Positions 50,069 to 60,817 of a stretch of DNA of 64,000 nucleotides are shown here, in pieces. Location: NCBI RefSeq assembly GCF_000346465.2, contig NC_034012.1:3311134-3375133 (forward strand), given 5' to 3'. Made by a program: the position numbers and the translations under genes. Under the pieces are notes generated by a model, which saw only the letters and a program-made list of their open reading frames with translations, did not search any database and had not been told where the DNA came from. The DNA comes from Prunus persica. Taxonomy: Eukaryota; Streptophyta; Magnoliopsida; Rosales; Rosaceae. Position 1 is the first letter of the stretch; every line of letters starts with the position of its first letter.

Positions 50069-53000
50069 AAGAATTTCTTTATATTCAAAGGCTGTTTTCT
50101 TCCTTTACTAACACATTTCATCTCTTCCATTGATATCAAGCTTACAAAAATTAAAATACATAACCCATTTGAATTTGATGCTATCTCTCTCTCTCATTAA
50201 GAATTTCTTCATATTCAAAGGTTGTTTTCTCAACTATTGTTCAATTTACAACATGAAACTCTCGTTATAACGTGTTCAATTATTTTGAATAAAGGAACTA
50301 AGGAATAAGTAAAAGAATGAATATGTGCATGAGATCAACTACTACCATTCAATCAATCTAGTTTCTTTTCAGGTGTTGGATTGTATTTTTAATGTGAAAT
50401 TCATACAAGTTTTATTCTTATATGTTAGTAAATGCAACAGAATTAGGGAATAATTCAAATACTCATATTTAATAGTAATCACTAGGAAAGTTAGATTTTA
50501 TAATAGGTTTTTTATATATAAAAAAAAATACAAAACGTCTTTCAGGTTCAGAAATTATCAGATTGTGTCCTCTTTTTTTTTTTCTTTTTTTTTTTGTCAT
50601 TCGTAGTTCTATGTGTGCTCACAAATAATCCTTCTGTCAAAAACTCTGTTGGTTTGTTGATGTGGCATATATGTGGAGTTCACATATCCAATAATATAGT
50701 GCCATATGTATTTAAAATAAAATATATATTTGTTAAAAATAATTTAAATTTTAAAATACAACTTTTCTTTTGGTTTTTTCATTTTTCATTTTTATGAATT
50801 TTAAAATTTAAATTATTTAAAAAATTATATATTGTATTTTAAATACACGTAGCACTATATTATTAGATATGTGGACTCCACATATATGCCACATCAACAA
50901 ATTAACGAAGTTTTTTATGGAACCTGACGACATGGATTTTTTGTGAGCATGCATATCAATCTTGAGGACCACGAATGACAAAAAAAAAAAAAAAAAACTC
51001 AATCTGATAGTTTTGTGATCCTCAAAAACGTTTTGTGATGTTGAATTTAAGTGATTTTAGAATACTCAAAGGGTCCACGTTGTCAAATTTCACGTACCAT
51101 AAAAAGATTCGATTTCATGGGTCCCGACAAAAAAAAAAAAAATCCTAAAAAAGGAATAACAACAAACACACACCCGTCAAAAGTCATTGGCTTCATAAGG
51201 CTCAGAGGGACCCATTCATTAACAACAGAGACTGAGACTGAGACTTTTTTTATTTTTTGGGTCTGATACTGAGACTGAGATTGAGATTGAGCCAAGAAAG
51301 AGTAAGGATAATACAGGTATCAGGGAATTGATATATTACATCAGGGATTGGTATGGCAAGATTTCATTTTGATGTTTCAAAATCCACCATGGACCTTGTC
51401 ATTTTGGTAGCCATGTTGGTCCTCTGCTTCTCCATATCCACAGTCAAAGTTGAAACACAATCTCTTCTTCTTCTTATGTTTTTTCAAGTTGGTATAGCTG
51501 ATACTCAAAATCTATGCACTAAAGTCTCAGTTTTTGTTTTTGTTTGAAAAAAATGAAGCCTGGGTTTTTTTTTGAGTTGTGTTGAACAGCAGAGAACAGA
51601 GTGCTCAATTCAAAAGTTGGTCTTTTTGATTGAGAATTGGTAGAAGATTTTAGCCTTACTAGTGTTACAGTGTCAGAGCACTCCCAGTTCAATGTTTGTC
51701 AGCATAAACAAAAATTAGATTAGATATAAACTTACAAAAAAGATTTAAAAAAGGAAAGAACTTGTTTTCATCCTAAATTTATATTGATTTAAAAGCATAA
51801 AGGCTACAAATTTATAATTGAAAACGAAATGAAAGAAGCTAAAGAGTTGGACCTGAATTTTCTTTCATCATTGCAACTGGAAATGGATATGAAATTCAAT
51901 GATTGAGAGAGATACAGAGCTGAGCATGATCTGTATCTTCTAGAGAGGATCACTAGGTTAGAATGGTGGGTGGCAGAAGGCCCAAGCCCAGTCACGCTAC
52001 TTTTCTTTAAAAATGAAAAATAAACCTGGTTTTTTGGCACTAGCCCAAGTTGGCCCAGTATCAGACCCATGCACTCATAAGATTTTTGATCAATCAGGCC
52101 TACGCACTCATAATTGAAGACCTATATCCAATATAGCCTCCTAGTTGGTATTACCATATGTCACAAATTGTTTGGATAATCCTGGGTTAATTAAACAAAC
52201 AGGATCTAATCAATGCTATTTGAGTTGATTATGGTGGAAAATATTCAATTATATAATCATGGGTTTGATTTGCGCGCGCAGAGGAAGCACTAGAAGAAAT
52301 AGCAAAACAACTGGGGAAAACGGACTGGAACTTCAACATAAACCCATGCAACAATAACACAAACTGGGATACCCCAAAATCTACTGCCAACCCTCTCTAC
52401 AACAACACCCTCGAATGCAACTGCTCCTATCGCGGCGGGTTTTGCCACGTTGTCGGCATGTACGTCAACTCAAAGCTTACTTATTTATATGTTTTCTGTT
52501 CGTTTATCTATGAATTTAATTTCCCTTTTCTTGTTCACTATTAACCTTAATCTAATTTGGCACAGTTGTGGGTTACGCCAGTTGGCCAGGGTAGTGAGCT
52601 CATCCTCTTGCACTTAAGTTCAAATCCCCCTTTCACATACATTAGAGTAATTTAGGGGTGGAACATTGTGTTTGCAGAATAGTCCACTCAACTATAGCAT
52701 GCACGAGATTTGATTTGATTTTTCTTTTTGTTCTTTGGGTGAATTACATTTGAAGTTTATGAGCGCTGACATTTTTGTTATACAGTTTTCTTAAAGGGCA
52801 AGATCTTGCTGGTGTACTTCCACCATCTGTTGCAAAGTTGCCCTACATAACACAAGTGTAAGGGAAACCCTTCTCAGTTAATAATCTGCAAAGCTCAATA
52901 ATAGTATAATTTTATTTTAATTTTATCTTTTTTACAGTGATTTCACCAGGAACTACCTCAGTGGTCCTATACCGTCTGAATGGGCTTCTACAAAGTTGGA

Positions 53001-56000
53001 ACATCTGTAAAATGACTTCTGACCTTCAAGTTCAAGGTTAGCCAATTCTAATTGCTTTTATTAATTTTACTAAGAAAATGAGGAAACTGCATGCAGGTCC
53101 GTGAATGTGAACAACTTATCAGGACAAATCCCTTCCTTCTTGGGGAACATTAAAACTCTAATCTATCTGTATGCTCTGCCTCTATCTCTCTTGACCACTC
53201 TTTTTCATTTGTCAAATCAACTTTAAGTTTCATCTCGGTTAGCCTGCTGTGACGAAGAATTTAATTCCAGGAACTTACAGACTAACCTGTTTTCTGGAAC
53301 TGTTCCTCATGAGCTTGGGAATTTGGTTAACCTGGAGCTTTTGTAAGCTCCCTTTTTCTTTTGCATCCACGGTTCGATATTATAACTCTTTATTTTTAAT
53401 ATTAATGGTAAAGCAAGTTGCAGTGGATAAGTTATTAAGACTGGCCTTGGTATCTGCAGCATTCTCAGTTCAAACTATCTCACAGGAGAATTGCCAGTGG
53501 CTTTCACTAATCTGACTAAATTAAGAGAATTGTAAGTGTTTGTACGCTTAACATTGTTTTTCATGTTTGGTAATCTTCGGCTATATGTTTTTCAATCTTT
53601 CCCTTCATGCAGTAGGATTAGCAGTAACAACTTCACGGGAAGAATACCTGATTATTTGGGAAATTTTAAACAACTTGAGAAATTGTAAGTGCCTTTTCCT
53701 ATAACATATTCTAACAACTCTTCTTGTGTAATCTTGATTGATTTTGAATTTTGTTGTTGACAGAGAGATCCAAGCTAGTGGTCTCCATGGGCCCATTCCG
53801 TCTAGCATTTCTGTCTTGAGTAATTTAAAAGAACTGTGAGTTCTGCATTGCATTAACACTAAAGAACCTTAATCCTGATTTGAAAATTTTATGATAAACT
53901 TCATACCACAGTGACTTTTTTTTCTTACAATGATTCATGGTGAAATTCAATGCAGAAGGGTCAGTGACTTAAATGGAGGGGGTTCAAAATTTCCAAACTT
54001 GAGTAATATAACGGGCATGACAGACTTGTACGTCCTGAAACTGTTCTACATTTTCATGTTGTAATGTAAGACCCTTAGCTGAATTAGGCTAATAATACGA
54101 AGTTATGTTGCAGAATGCTGAGGAGCTGCAATTTATATGGACCTATCCCTGCTTATATATCAACAATGGAAAATTTGAAGAAATTGTAACACTGTTATTC
54201 TTTGTTTTTCATCTTGTTCAAATGCACTGTGCAAGTTGATTAATGATAGTTTTTTTCGTTCATTTAAGCTTCCAATTAATGGAACTTTGGGATCTTATGA
54301 GTTATGACAATCTTTTTAGTTGATTTCTTGCAGAGATCTCAGCTTCAACAAATTGGAAGGAAATATTAATACTCCTGACTATGAACATCTGCAACACGTG
54401 CAGTACTTGTAAGAAATGTGAATTTCATGGCGGGGCGGCCTCCCCTGCCTATATGATATTTACATATATTAAATTACAAGTTACAACTCTTTATTATATT
54501 TACATATATTTTACATAATGTCATTATGCATTTGATAGGTATCTAACAAGCAACTGGCTCAACGGGTCTGTTCCAGAATGGATCAAGATTAGAGATAATC
54601 GCTAGTATGTTTTCCATCCTATACAGATTTTCTTGAGTTTTATTTTCTTATTGAAGCCTGCGGAAATATATACTTTTAAGTTAGCGTAACGTTTATGCAG
54701 ATAATATAGTTAGAAATATGGGAACTTCTACTTTGGTTAGAGGTCCTAGGCGGTCACATACAATCTATCTTAACTGTTTGAAACATTTAAAATTTTAAAT
54801 GATCAACTTTTAGGATTTTATGTTGTGGAATTGATCCTTTAACCATATTTACAGTTTTTATTGATACTCCAAAATGCAACTTTTCTGGTGGAGCTGTTCT
54901 GACTTACAATTTTATTATATTGTATGCAGCCTGACAGATATTTCTTACAATAATTTTTCTGAGAGCTCTGAGCCACCTACTTGCCCAGAAACACTGTAGG
55001 AACATATTTCTAGCTTGTGCTTATTTAGCACACTTTGGTGTCTTCATTCACCTATAATAATGCATTTTTCTTTGAAATATTTATCAGAAACGTGTTTAAA
55101 AGCTTTTCTGCACAAAGAAACCTGTAAGCTTCTAAACTTTTAATCTTCATTGGTGAAGCCATTTTTGTCCTTTCCATATATTCTGGACTTTAAATTTGCA
55201 TCAGCTGATTGTGTACCACACTAATGTAGATCATTTGGAGTGTGCTTGAAGAACTTTCAATGTCCAGAAGGTAACAATACAATACAACTGGGCTTTGCTT
55301 TTTTAATTATTTAATATTTTAAAGTTCTTGTAAAAGAATTAGTTCATAATTTAAGTTTGCATGTGACAGAAACTGGTTTACAATCAATACAATACTTTCT
55401 AATTTGTTTTTTATGTAGTCAAATATTTGACTTCATCTGATTAGAATTTTTATGATGTCATTTCTCTGTTGCTTGCTACTGAATAGATAAGTCCTCGTTG
55501 CATATAAATTGTGGTGGAAAACAAACCACCATTGAAGGAGTCACCTTTGAAGACGATCAAGACCAAGGAGGTGCAGCAAAATTCTTTCCTCAGAGACCTA
55601 TCTGGGGAACCAGTAGCACTGGACATTTCTGGGATTCTGCCTCCAATGCTACAGCCTACATTGCAAATAATGTATCTATACTTAGAATGAACAACGCTGA
55701 GTTGTACACAAATGCACGCATCAATCCTCTTTCTCTCACGTATTATGCACGCTGCTTTCGAAACGGCAATTACACCGTGAAACTTCACTTCTCAGAGATA
55801 ACGATCAGAGGCAACAGATCTTTTCGTAGTGTTGGAAGACGGATATTTGATATTTATATTCAGGTAGTCAAGCATACTGTTTGTACACTATATGCAACAA
55901 AATATGATTTCTGATTGATAAGTTTGTGACAGGAGAAACTGGTGTGGAAGGATTTTGAAATTAAAAAGGAAGCACACGGCGTTGATAAAGAACTCATTAA

Positions 56001-58271
56001 GGAATGTAAAGCAGTTGAGGTTAAGAATAAAACTTTAGAGATCCGATTTCATTGGTCTGGGAAAGGGACAACAGCTTCTCCAAAGACTGGAACATATGGT
56101 GCTCTAATATCTGCTATCTCTGTAGAGCCTGGTATATTCTGAATTGGAAACATTAACTCTCTCTCATGGACACAATCTTAAGTTTGTTTAAAAAATTTAT
56201 TACATCCCACTTGTTTGTTCTCGTTCCATACAGGAAATGTACCAAAAATACAAGTATGTTAATTGCAATAGATTGGAAAATATATAGTAGATCAAGTACA
56301 GTGTACTACTGGAAGAAGTACCCAGATGGAAAGTTTGTTTACCTTAAATAACAAGAAACTGTGCAATTTATCTCTTTCTTTTCGATCTCTCTACCTCAAT
56401 TTGGTCTTTACAACATCCTACAATATACTGCTATGAATTGATATACCGGACTTATGACGGCATCTTTTATTCTCTGTTGCTGATCTTTTCTTTTCACTTT
56501 TTTACTTGCTAGAGTTCAAGAAAAGCAAGGTACCTACTATTGTGGGAGCTTCAGTTGGAGCTTTAGTCTTGTTCCTCATTTTCTTGATTTTCGGCATTCT
56601 TTGGTGGAAAGGCTGTCTGGATTGCAAGATATCTAGGGAAAAAGGTGCCACTAAGTTACTGTGAAAATTTCAAGTAGTACTTTGGTCTCATTCTTTCTAA
56701 TGCCATGTAGCTAGAGCCTAGAAACTACACCCGGATACTAAGTTCAACGACATTACCAACATATTCTAACCTTGTTTTGTGGACAGCGCTGAGAGGACTG
56801 GATCTGCAAACTGGTTTTTTCACCTTCAAGCAAATTAAAGCCGCCACTAATAACTTTGATCCTATAAACAAAATCGGGGAAGGCGGTTTTGGATCTGTCT
56901 ACAAGGTACCATATAACTAGTTCCTTACTTATAGACCTGTACTTATCATGCTTGAAAACTACTAAACTGTATTTATTTCAGGGTATATTATTGGACGGTA
57001 CTATAATTGCAGTTAAGCAACTATCATCCAAATCAAAGCAAGGAAATCGGGAATTTGTGAATGAAATAGGCATGATTTCTGGTTTACAACATCCAAATCT
57101 TGTTAGATTGTATGGATGCTGTGTTGAATCAAACCAGTTACTGTTGGTATATGAATACATGGAAAACAACAGCCTTGCACGTGCTTTGTTCGGTAAGCTT
57201 ATCAAGTCCAGTGACAAAAAAACTGAAATGTTGTACTAAGAAAAACAAAAATGAGATCATTGATTGGGAATCCATGTTTGTTGCAGTTCCAGAGGAAAGT
57301 CCTTTAAAATTGGACTGGCCTACAAGGCAGAATATATGCATAGGCATAGCAAGAGGTCTGGCTTTTTTGCATGAAGAATCTGCACTGAAGATTGTACATA
57401 GAGACATTAAAACTACAAATATATTACTAGACCGAGACCTTAACTCCAAGATCTCGGACTTTGGGTTGGCCAAGCTTGACGAAGAGGAGAACACCCACAT
57501 TAGCACTAGAGTTGCTGGAACTATGTAAGCTATACTGTTTTTTTCTCTGAACTGCATTTCAGAGCCTAGTTTTGTTTATGAACTTTTCTCCACCCAGCTA
57601 AGGAAAACAATCGTTTTTTGTGTTCAGAGGATATATGGCGCCAGAATATGCACTATGGGGTTATTTGACCTACAAAGCAGATGTCTACAGCTTTGGTGTT
57701 GTTGCATTGGAGATTGTTGCTGGAAAGAACAACATGAAATATCGACCAAATGAGAACTTTGTATGCCTTGTAGATTGGGTAAGATGGATCTTCATTCAAA
57801 GTCCTTCCAACTTGGTCATCCTTCTTTGCTTCTATGAGTTGCTTTTCCATTTTCAAATCTCTTTTCTCTGCTAAATTTCAGGCTCTTGTTTTACAACAAA
57901 AAGGGGAATTATTGGAGCTGGTGGATCCAAGATTGGGGTCCGATGTGAGTGAGGAAGAGGCCATTAGGATGATTAAAGTTGCTCTCTTATGCATCAATGC
58001 AGCACCAGCGCTTAGGCCTACCATGTCTGCAGTAGTGAGTATGCTTGAAGGGCGGACGGCTGTTCATGAATTGGTCACGGATCCAAGTACTTACGGTGAT
58101 GAACTGAGGCTAACAGCCTTGACAAACCAGTTTGATCACAGTTCATCACAGAATCCAAGTCAAACTCAGAGCCTTGTTCCTTCATCATCAGATGCGCCAT
58201 GGATTGGTTCCTCTGCTACTACTACGTCTTCTGATCTCTATAAAATCAATCCCAGTACTAGTTCTTACTAA
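49561..58271 (+). CDS. LRR-malectin receptor-like kinase 3 (LRR-VIII-2 family)
   Basis: Receptor kinase of 1017 aa in 24 exons: 49561-49690, 52282-52459, 52786-52857, 52938-53006, 53097-53168, 53271-53342, 53460-53531, 53613-53684, 53764-53835, 53956-54027, 54114-54185, 54334-54408, 54539-54604, 54930-54995, 55088-55123, 55230-55270, 55487-55863, 55933-56131, 56513-56644, 56787-56905, 56982-57192, 57287-57524, 57628-57778, 57882-58271. Frame is continuous. Signal peptide about 12-31 ([19 protein letters not shown]); LRRs about 104-365; malectin about 413-604 (LHINCGGK); TM about 613-635; kinase with [21 protein letters not shown] (about 798), DFG. More diverged than genes 1 and 2. Exon 1 is assigned because its phase-1 end (GCAGAAG/GT) fits exon 2; intron 1 (2.6 kb) contains a second homologous first exon at 51353 that has lost its donor. 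If that exon is used through a cryptic donor, the N-terminus would differ. Confidence 0.87.
49952..50232 (+). repeat. Tandem duplication with (CT)n expansion in intron 1 of kinase gene 3
   Basis: Two copies about 150 bases apart share TTTCATCT, AAAATACATAACCCATTTGA, GATGCT-(CT)n and AAGAATTTCTT-ATATTCAAAGG-TGTTTTCT. Copy 1 (to about 50100) carries a long CT run at about 50029-50066, while copy 2 (from about 50111) has a short one. Confidence 0.8.
50531..51035. mobile_element. Fold-back (MITE-like) element in intron 1 of kinase gene 3
   Basis: A 505-bp near-palindromic element: CAAAACG and ATCAGATTG in the left arm match inverted copies at 51029-51035 and near 51002; TTTTGTCATTCGT, GATGTGGCATATATGTGGAG and TATTTAAAAT in the left arm (50590-50725) match inverted copies in 50830-50985. 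The arms exceed 200 bases with an AT-rich centre around 50780. No coding capacity. Transcripts through it would fold into a long hairpin. Confidence 0.8.
51063..51962 (+). repeat. Segmental duplication, copy A (pairs with 62988-64000)
   Basis: This block, inside intron 1 of kinase gene 3, matches the block at 62988-64000 over promoter-like sequence, a first exon and the start of intron 1. Shared blocks include TTGTCAAATTTCACGTACCA, CTCATAAGGCTCAGAGGGACC, ATATTACATCAGGGATTGG and the exon itself. Copy A has an expanded GAGACT-type simple repeat near 51230-51290 and a roughly 35-bp deletion that removes the exon's splice donor. Confidence 0.9.
51353..51547 (+). pseudogene. Decayed alternative first exon of an LRR-malectin kinase
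   Basis: Starts with an intact ATG and encodes a signal peptide nearly identical to that of the gene 4 first exon ([20 protein letters not shown]). Compared with 63330-63500, about 35 bases are missing between two TCTCT repeats, removing the conserved Leu-Arg-Leu-Ala-Ser-Ala-Glu end and its GAAG/GTAAAT donor. The open frame then runs on for about 20 codons into intron sequence and stops. A weak cryptic donor (GTTG/GTATAG, about 51493) would keep the right phase, so limited use cannot be excluded. Confidence 0.75.
52563..52690 (+). mobile_element. SINE-like insertion in intron 2 of kinase gene 3
   Basis: Contains a pol III box A-like sequence (TACGCCAGTTGG, 52574-52585) and a box B (GTTCAAATCC, 52618-52627) at a spacing typical of tRNA-derived SINEs. 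It does not fold as a functional tRNA. The 3' end is uncertain and no target duplication was read. Confidence 0.5.
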
Positions 58272-58503
58272 TGTAAATGCTAGGCTTGAAGATTTCACGT
58301 TGGAAAAATAGCATATCCTAGAGTGGTTTATGAGCTCTTAAACATTATTTTCTTACAAGTTGGTTTTTAGAGTCAAGTTCTACCCATAAACTCTTCACAA
58401 TAAACATTTCTTCGCGCTTAACTACGCAAATGCTCGTGTAATGACAAACTAACTAGTAGTAGTACATATCTTTTCAAATAAAAATATTGGGTTTTTGCAA
58501 ATA
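58272..58503 (+). other. 3' UTR and flank of receptor kinase gene 3
   Basis: AT-rich, non-coding, ending at the target-site duplication of the LTR element. Confidence 0.5.
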
Positions 58504-58508
58504 CATAA

Positions 58509-58773
58509 TGTCAAATAAAGTAGGGTAAAAATATTTAGTTATGCTCAGATTCACTCTTATATTATTCTTCTCCAATATGGAGGTATTTATGCAAGTACAA
58601 AGATGTGTTAACTCTAAATAAAATAAGAAATATATCTAAATTACAATGGGAAATAAATATAAATTACAATAGGAAATAAATCTCAATTACAATATGACTA
58701 GATAAATAGTAAGTAACTAAAATCCTAACATAGTAAGAAACCAAAATCCTAACTAAGTAAGGACTCGCTAACA
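58509..58773 (-). repeat. LTR (3' LTR with respect to element orientation)
   Basis: 265-base long terminal repeat, TG..CA ends, preceded by the CATAA duplication. It contains a duplicated AAAATCCTAAC...AGTAA unit that accounts for its extra length over the partner LTR. Confidence 0.9.
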
Positions 58774-58949
58774 CTCCCCCTCAAGTTGGGCAAAGATATT
58801 TCGTAGGCCCAACTTAACAAGCCGAGTCACAGAACACCATACTTGAGAAGCACCAATTGTAGAGAAGGTCTTTTCGTCAACCACGAGTGAAACAAGTGAC
58901 AAACTAAAGCAAAGTTCGCAGCGGAAACACAAGAGCAAACCCTAAAAAA

Positions 58950-59445
58950 TAAGGCACATAGCAGAACACAGAAACTCTGTGAGCACGACTGTAGATAAGG
59001 CAGAACACAAACCCTGTGAGCACGGCATAGATAAGGCAGAACACAAAAACCCTGTGAGCACCGCAATAGGTAAGGCAGAACACAGAAACCCTGTGAGCAC
59101 GGCAGCAAATAAGGCAGAACATAAAAACCCTGTGAGCACCGCAATAGGTAAGGCAGAACACAGAAACCTTGTGAGTACGACAGTAGATAAGGCATAACAT
59201 AGAAATCCTGTGAGCACGGCAGTAGGTAAGGCAGAACACAGAAACCCTGTGAGCACGACAATAGGTAAGGCAGAACACAGAAACCCTGTGAGCACGGCAG
59301 TAGGTAAGGCAGAGCACAGAAACCCTGTGAGCACAGCAGTAGATTAGGCAGAACACAGAAATCGAAACTCTGTGAGCACGGTAATAGATAATGCAGAACA
59401 CAGAAACCCTGTGAGCACGGCAGTAGATAAGGCAGAACGCAGAAA
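58950..59445. repeat. 39-bp minisatellite inside the LTR element
   Basis: About twelve tandem copies of a unit containing GGCAGAACACAGAAACCCTG followed by TGAGCAC and GGCAGTAGGTAA, with a period of about 39 bases and small length variants. Because 39 is a multiple of three, long open frames with a 13-residue repeat (CRAHRVSVFCLTY-like) appear on the minus strand. These are a product of the repeat and are not called as genes. Confidence 0.9.
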
Positions 59446-60598
59446 CGACAATGACAATGACCACATCAACGGAAAGTGAAGCAAGCAAAGGCAACATCAA
59501 CGGTGGCAACATCAACCACAACAAAAACACACCAGCAAGGGCATGAGCAACAATACTGACACCATAACAGGCAGGAGCAACAATACTAGTACCAAACAAC
59601 ATCAATACAAGACATTGGTACCAGCAAGAGCAACAAGGCAGGGACATAACAAGTATCATCAACAGTAATCAACATTGTCCCCAATAAGAGTCATAATAGG
59701 CAAGAGCAATAACATTGTCCCCAGTAAGAGACATAACAGGGATGAGCAACGGTGTTGGCACCAGCAGAGGACATAGTAGTTAGCAGCAATGACAAATACT
59801 TCCATTATCGCAAAGACAACTTCTCTTCACTTCCCCTGTCCCCCTGAAGAGAAGGAGTCGTCGGAACCATAACAAAAGTGGCACTTAAGAAACAGAAGCT
59901 GACTGACGCTCAGATGTAGAAGAATCAGCCATGGCAGATAGGTAGATGAATTGCAGCGGAATAGATGAGCAGTGGTGTCACTCCCCCTCAAATCCGACGA
60001 TGTATGAGAGTCGAGATTTGGAGAAAGCAACACTGGAAAATAAAGTTGCAACACCCAAATAAAGTTGCATCTATCTCCCCATCAAATCTGACACTGGTAA
60101 ATGGTCGAGATTTGAAAGAAGAGAAATTGAAATAATAGTAAAGAGACTCAAACATGCCAGTCTCATGGCAGAAACAAATGCAAGAGGGGAATGTGGTAGC
60201 ATACGGCTGTCTCATGAAGAAAAAACTTCAAAAAAAGAGAATAGTAAGGGAGGAAACCCAGCAAATCATGAACAGAGACAAAGACAAAGATAAGGTGCTC
60301 AAACTGAGAAGCGAAAAGGCAACTCAAAAGAGCAGTTGAAGAAGACAGAGACCGGCAGAACAGTCAAATGAAAGGCTCGACGAGCGTTGACGAGGCTCGT
60401 GGAGGAAAACAACGGCTCGGTGAGCGGTGACGAGGCTCACGGAGTAAAGGGACTTCTTATGAAGTTTCAAAGATAGAGAAGCTGAGACATGAAGAAAGAC
60501 AATAAGATGAAGACCCATGATGGGTTAAGAATGAGGAGTGCCAACGACTCTCAATTTGGCAGAGGTTATCACAGGTTAGGAACCTGGCTCTGATACCA

Positions 60599-60812
60599 TG
60601 TCAAACAAAGTAGGGTAAAAATATTTAGTTATGCTCAAATTCACTCATATATTATTCTTCTCCAATATGGAGGTATTTATACAAGTACCAAGATGTGTTA
60701 ACCCTAAATAAAATAGGAAATAAATATAAATTACAATAGGAAATAAATCTCAATTATAATATGATAACATAGTAAGAAACCAAAATCCTAACTAAGTAAG
60801 GACTCGCCAACA
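60599..60812 (-). repeat. LTR (5' LTR with respect to element orientation)
   Basis: 214-base long terminal repeat bounded by TG..CA, directly adjoining the primer-binding site at 60587-60598 and followed by the CATAA target duplication. Confidence 0.9.
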
Positions 60813-60817
60813 CATAA

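Larger units (their letters stand above)
58504..60817 (-). mobile_element. Non-autonomous LTR retrotransposon (TRIM/LARD type), minus strand
   Basis: A complete insertion: target-site duplication CATAA at 58504-58508 and 60813-60817; LTRs at 58509-58773 (265 bases) and 60599-60812 (214 bases), both bounded by TG..CA and clearly homologous. Orientation is minus: next to the right LTR the minus strand reads TGGTATCAGAGC (60587-60598), the initiator tRNA-Met primer-binding site, and next to the left LTR it reads TTGAGGGGGAG (58774-58784), the polypurine tract. The 1.8-kb interior has no gag, protease, integrase or reverse transcriptase, so it needed a helper element. The LTRs differ by an internal tandem duplication and several substitutions, so the insertion is not brand new. 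Confidence 0.92.

Noticed and set aside
55450..55788. 112-codon antisense frame opposite the malectin exon of kinase gene 3
   Set aside because: The sense strand is clearly the malectin exon with conserved splice sites.
56166..56351. 61-codon frame in the intron before the TM exon of kinase gene 3
   Set aside because: Skipping it gives a correct frame and exon phase matching genes 1 and 2; including it would introduce a stop.
58904..59662. 252-codon Cys-rich repetitive frame on the minus strand
   Set aside because: Produced by a 39-bp minisatellite whose period is a multiple of three; all three minus frames are long, so the openness is not evidence of selection.
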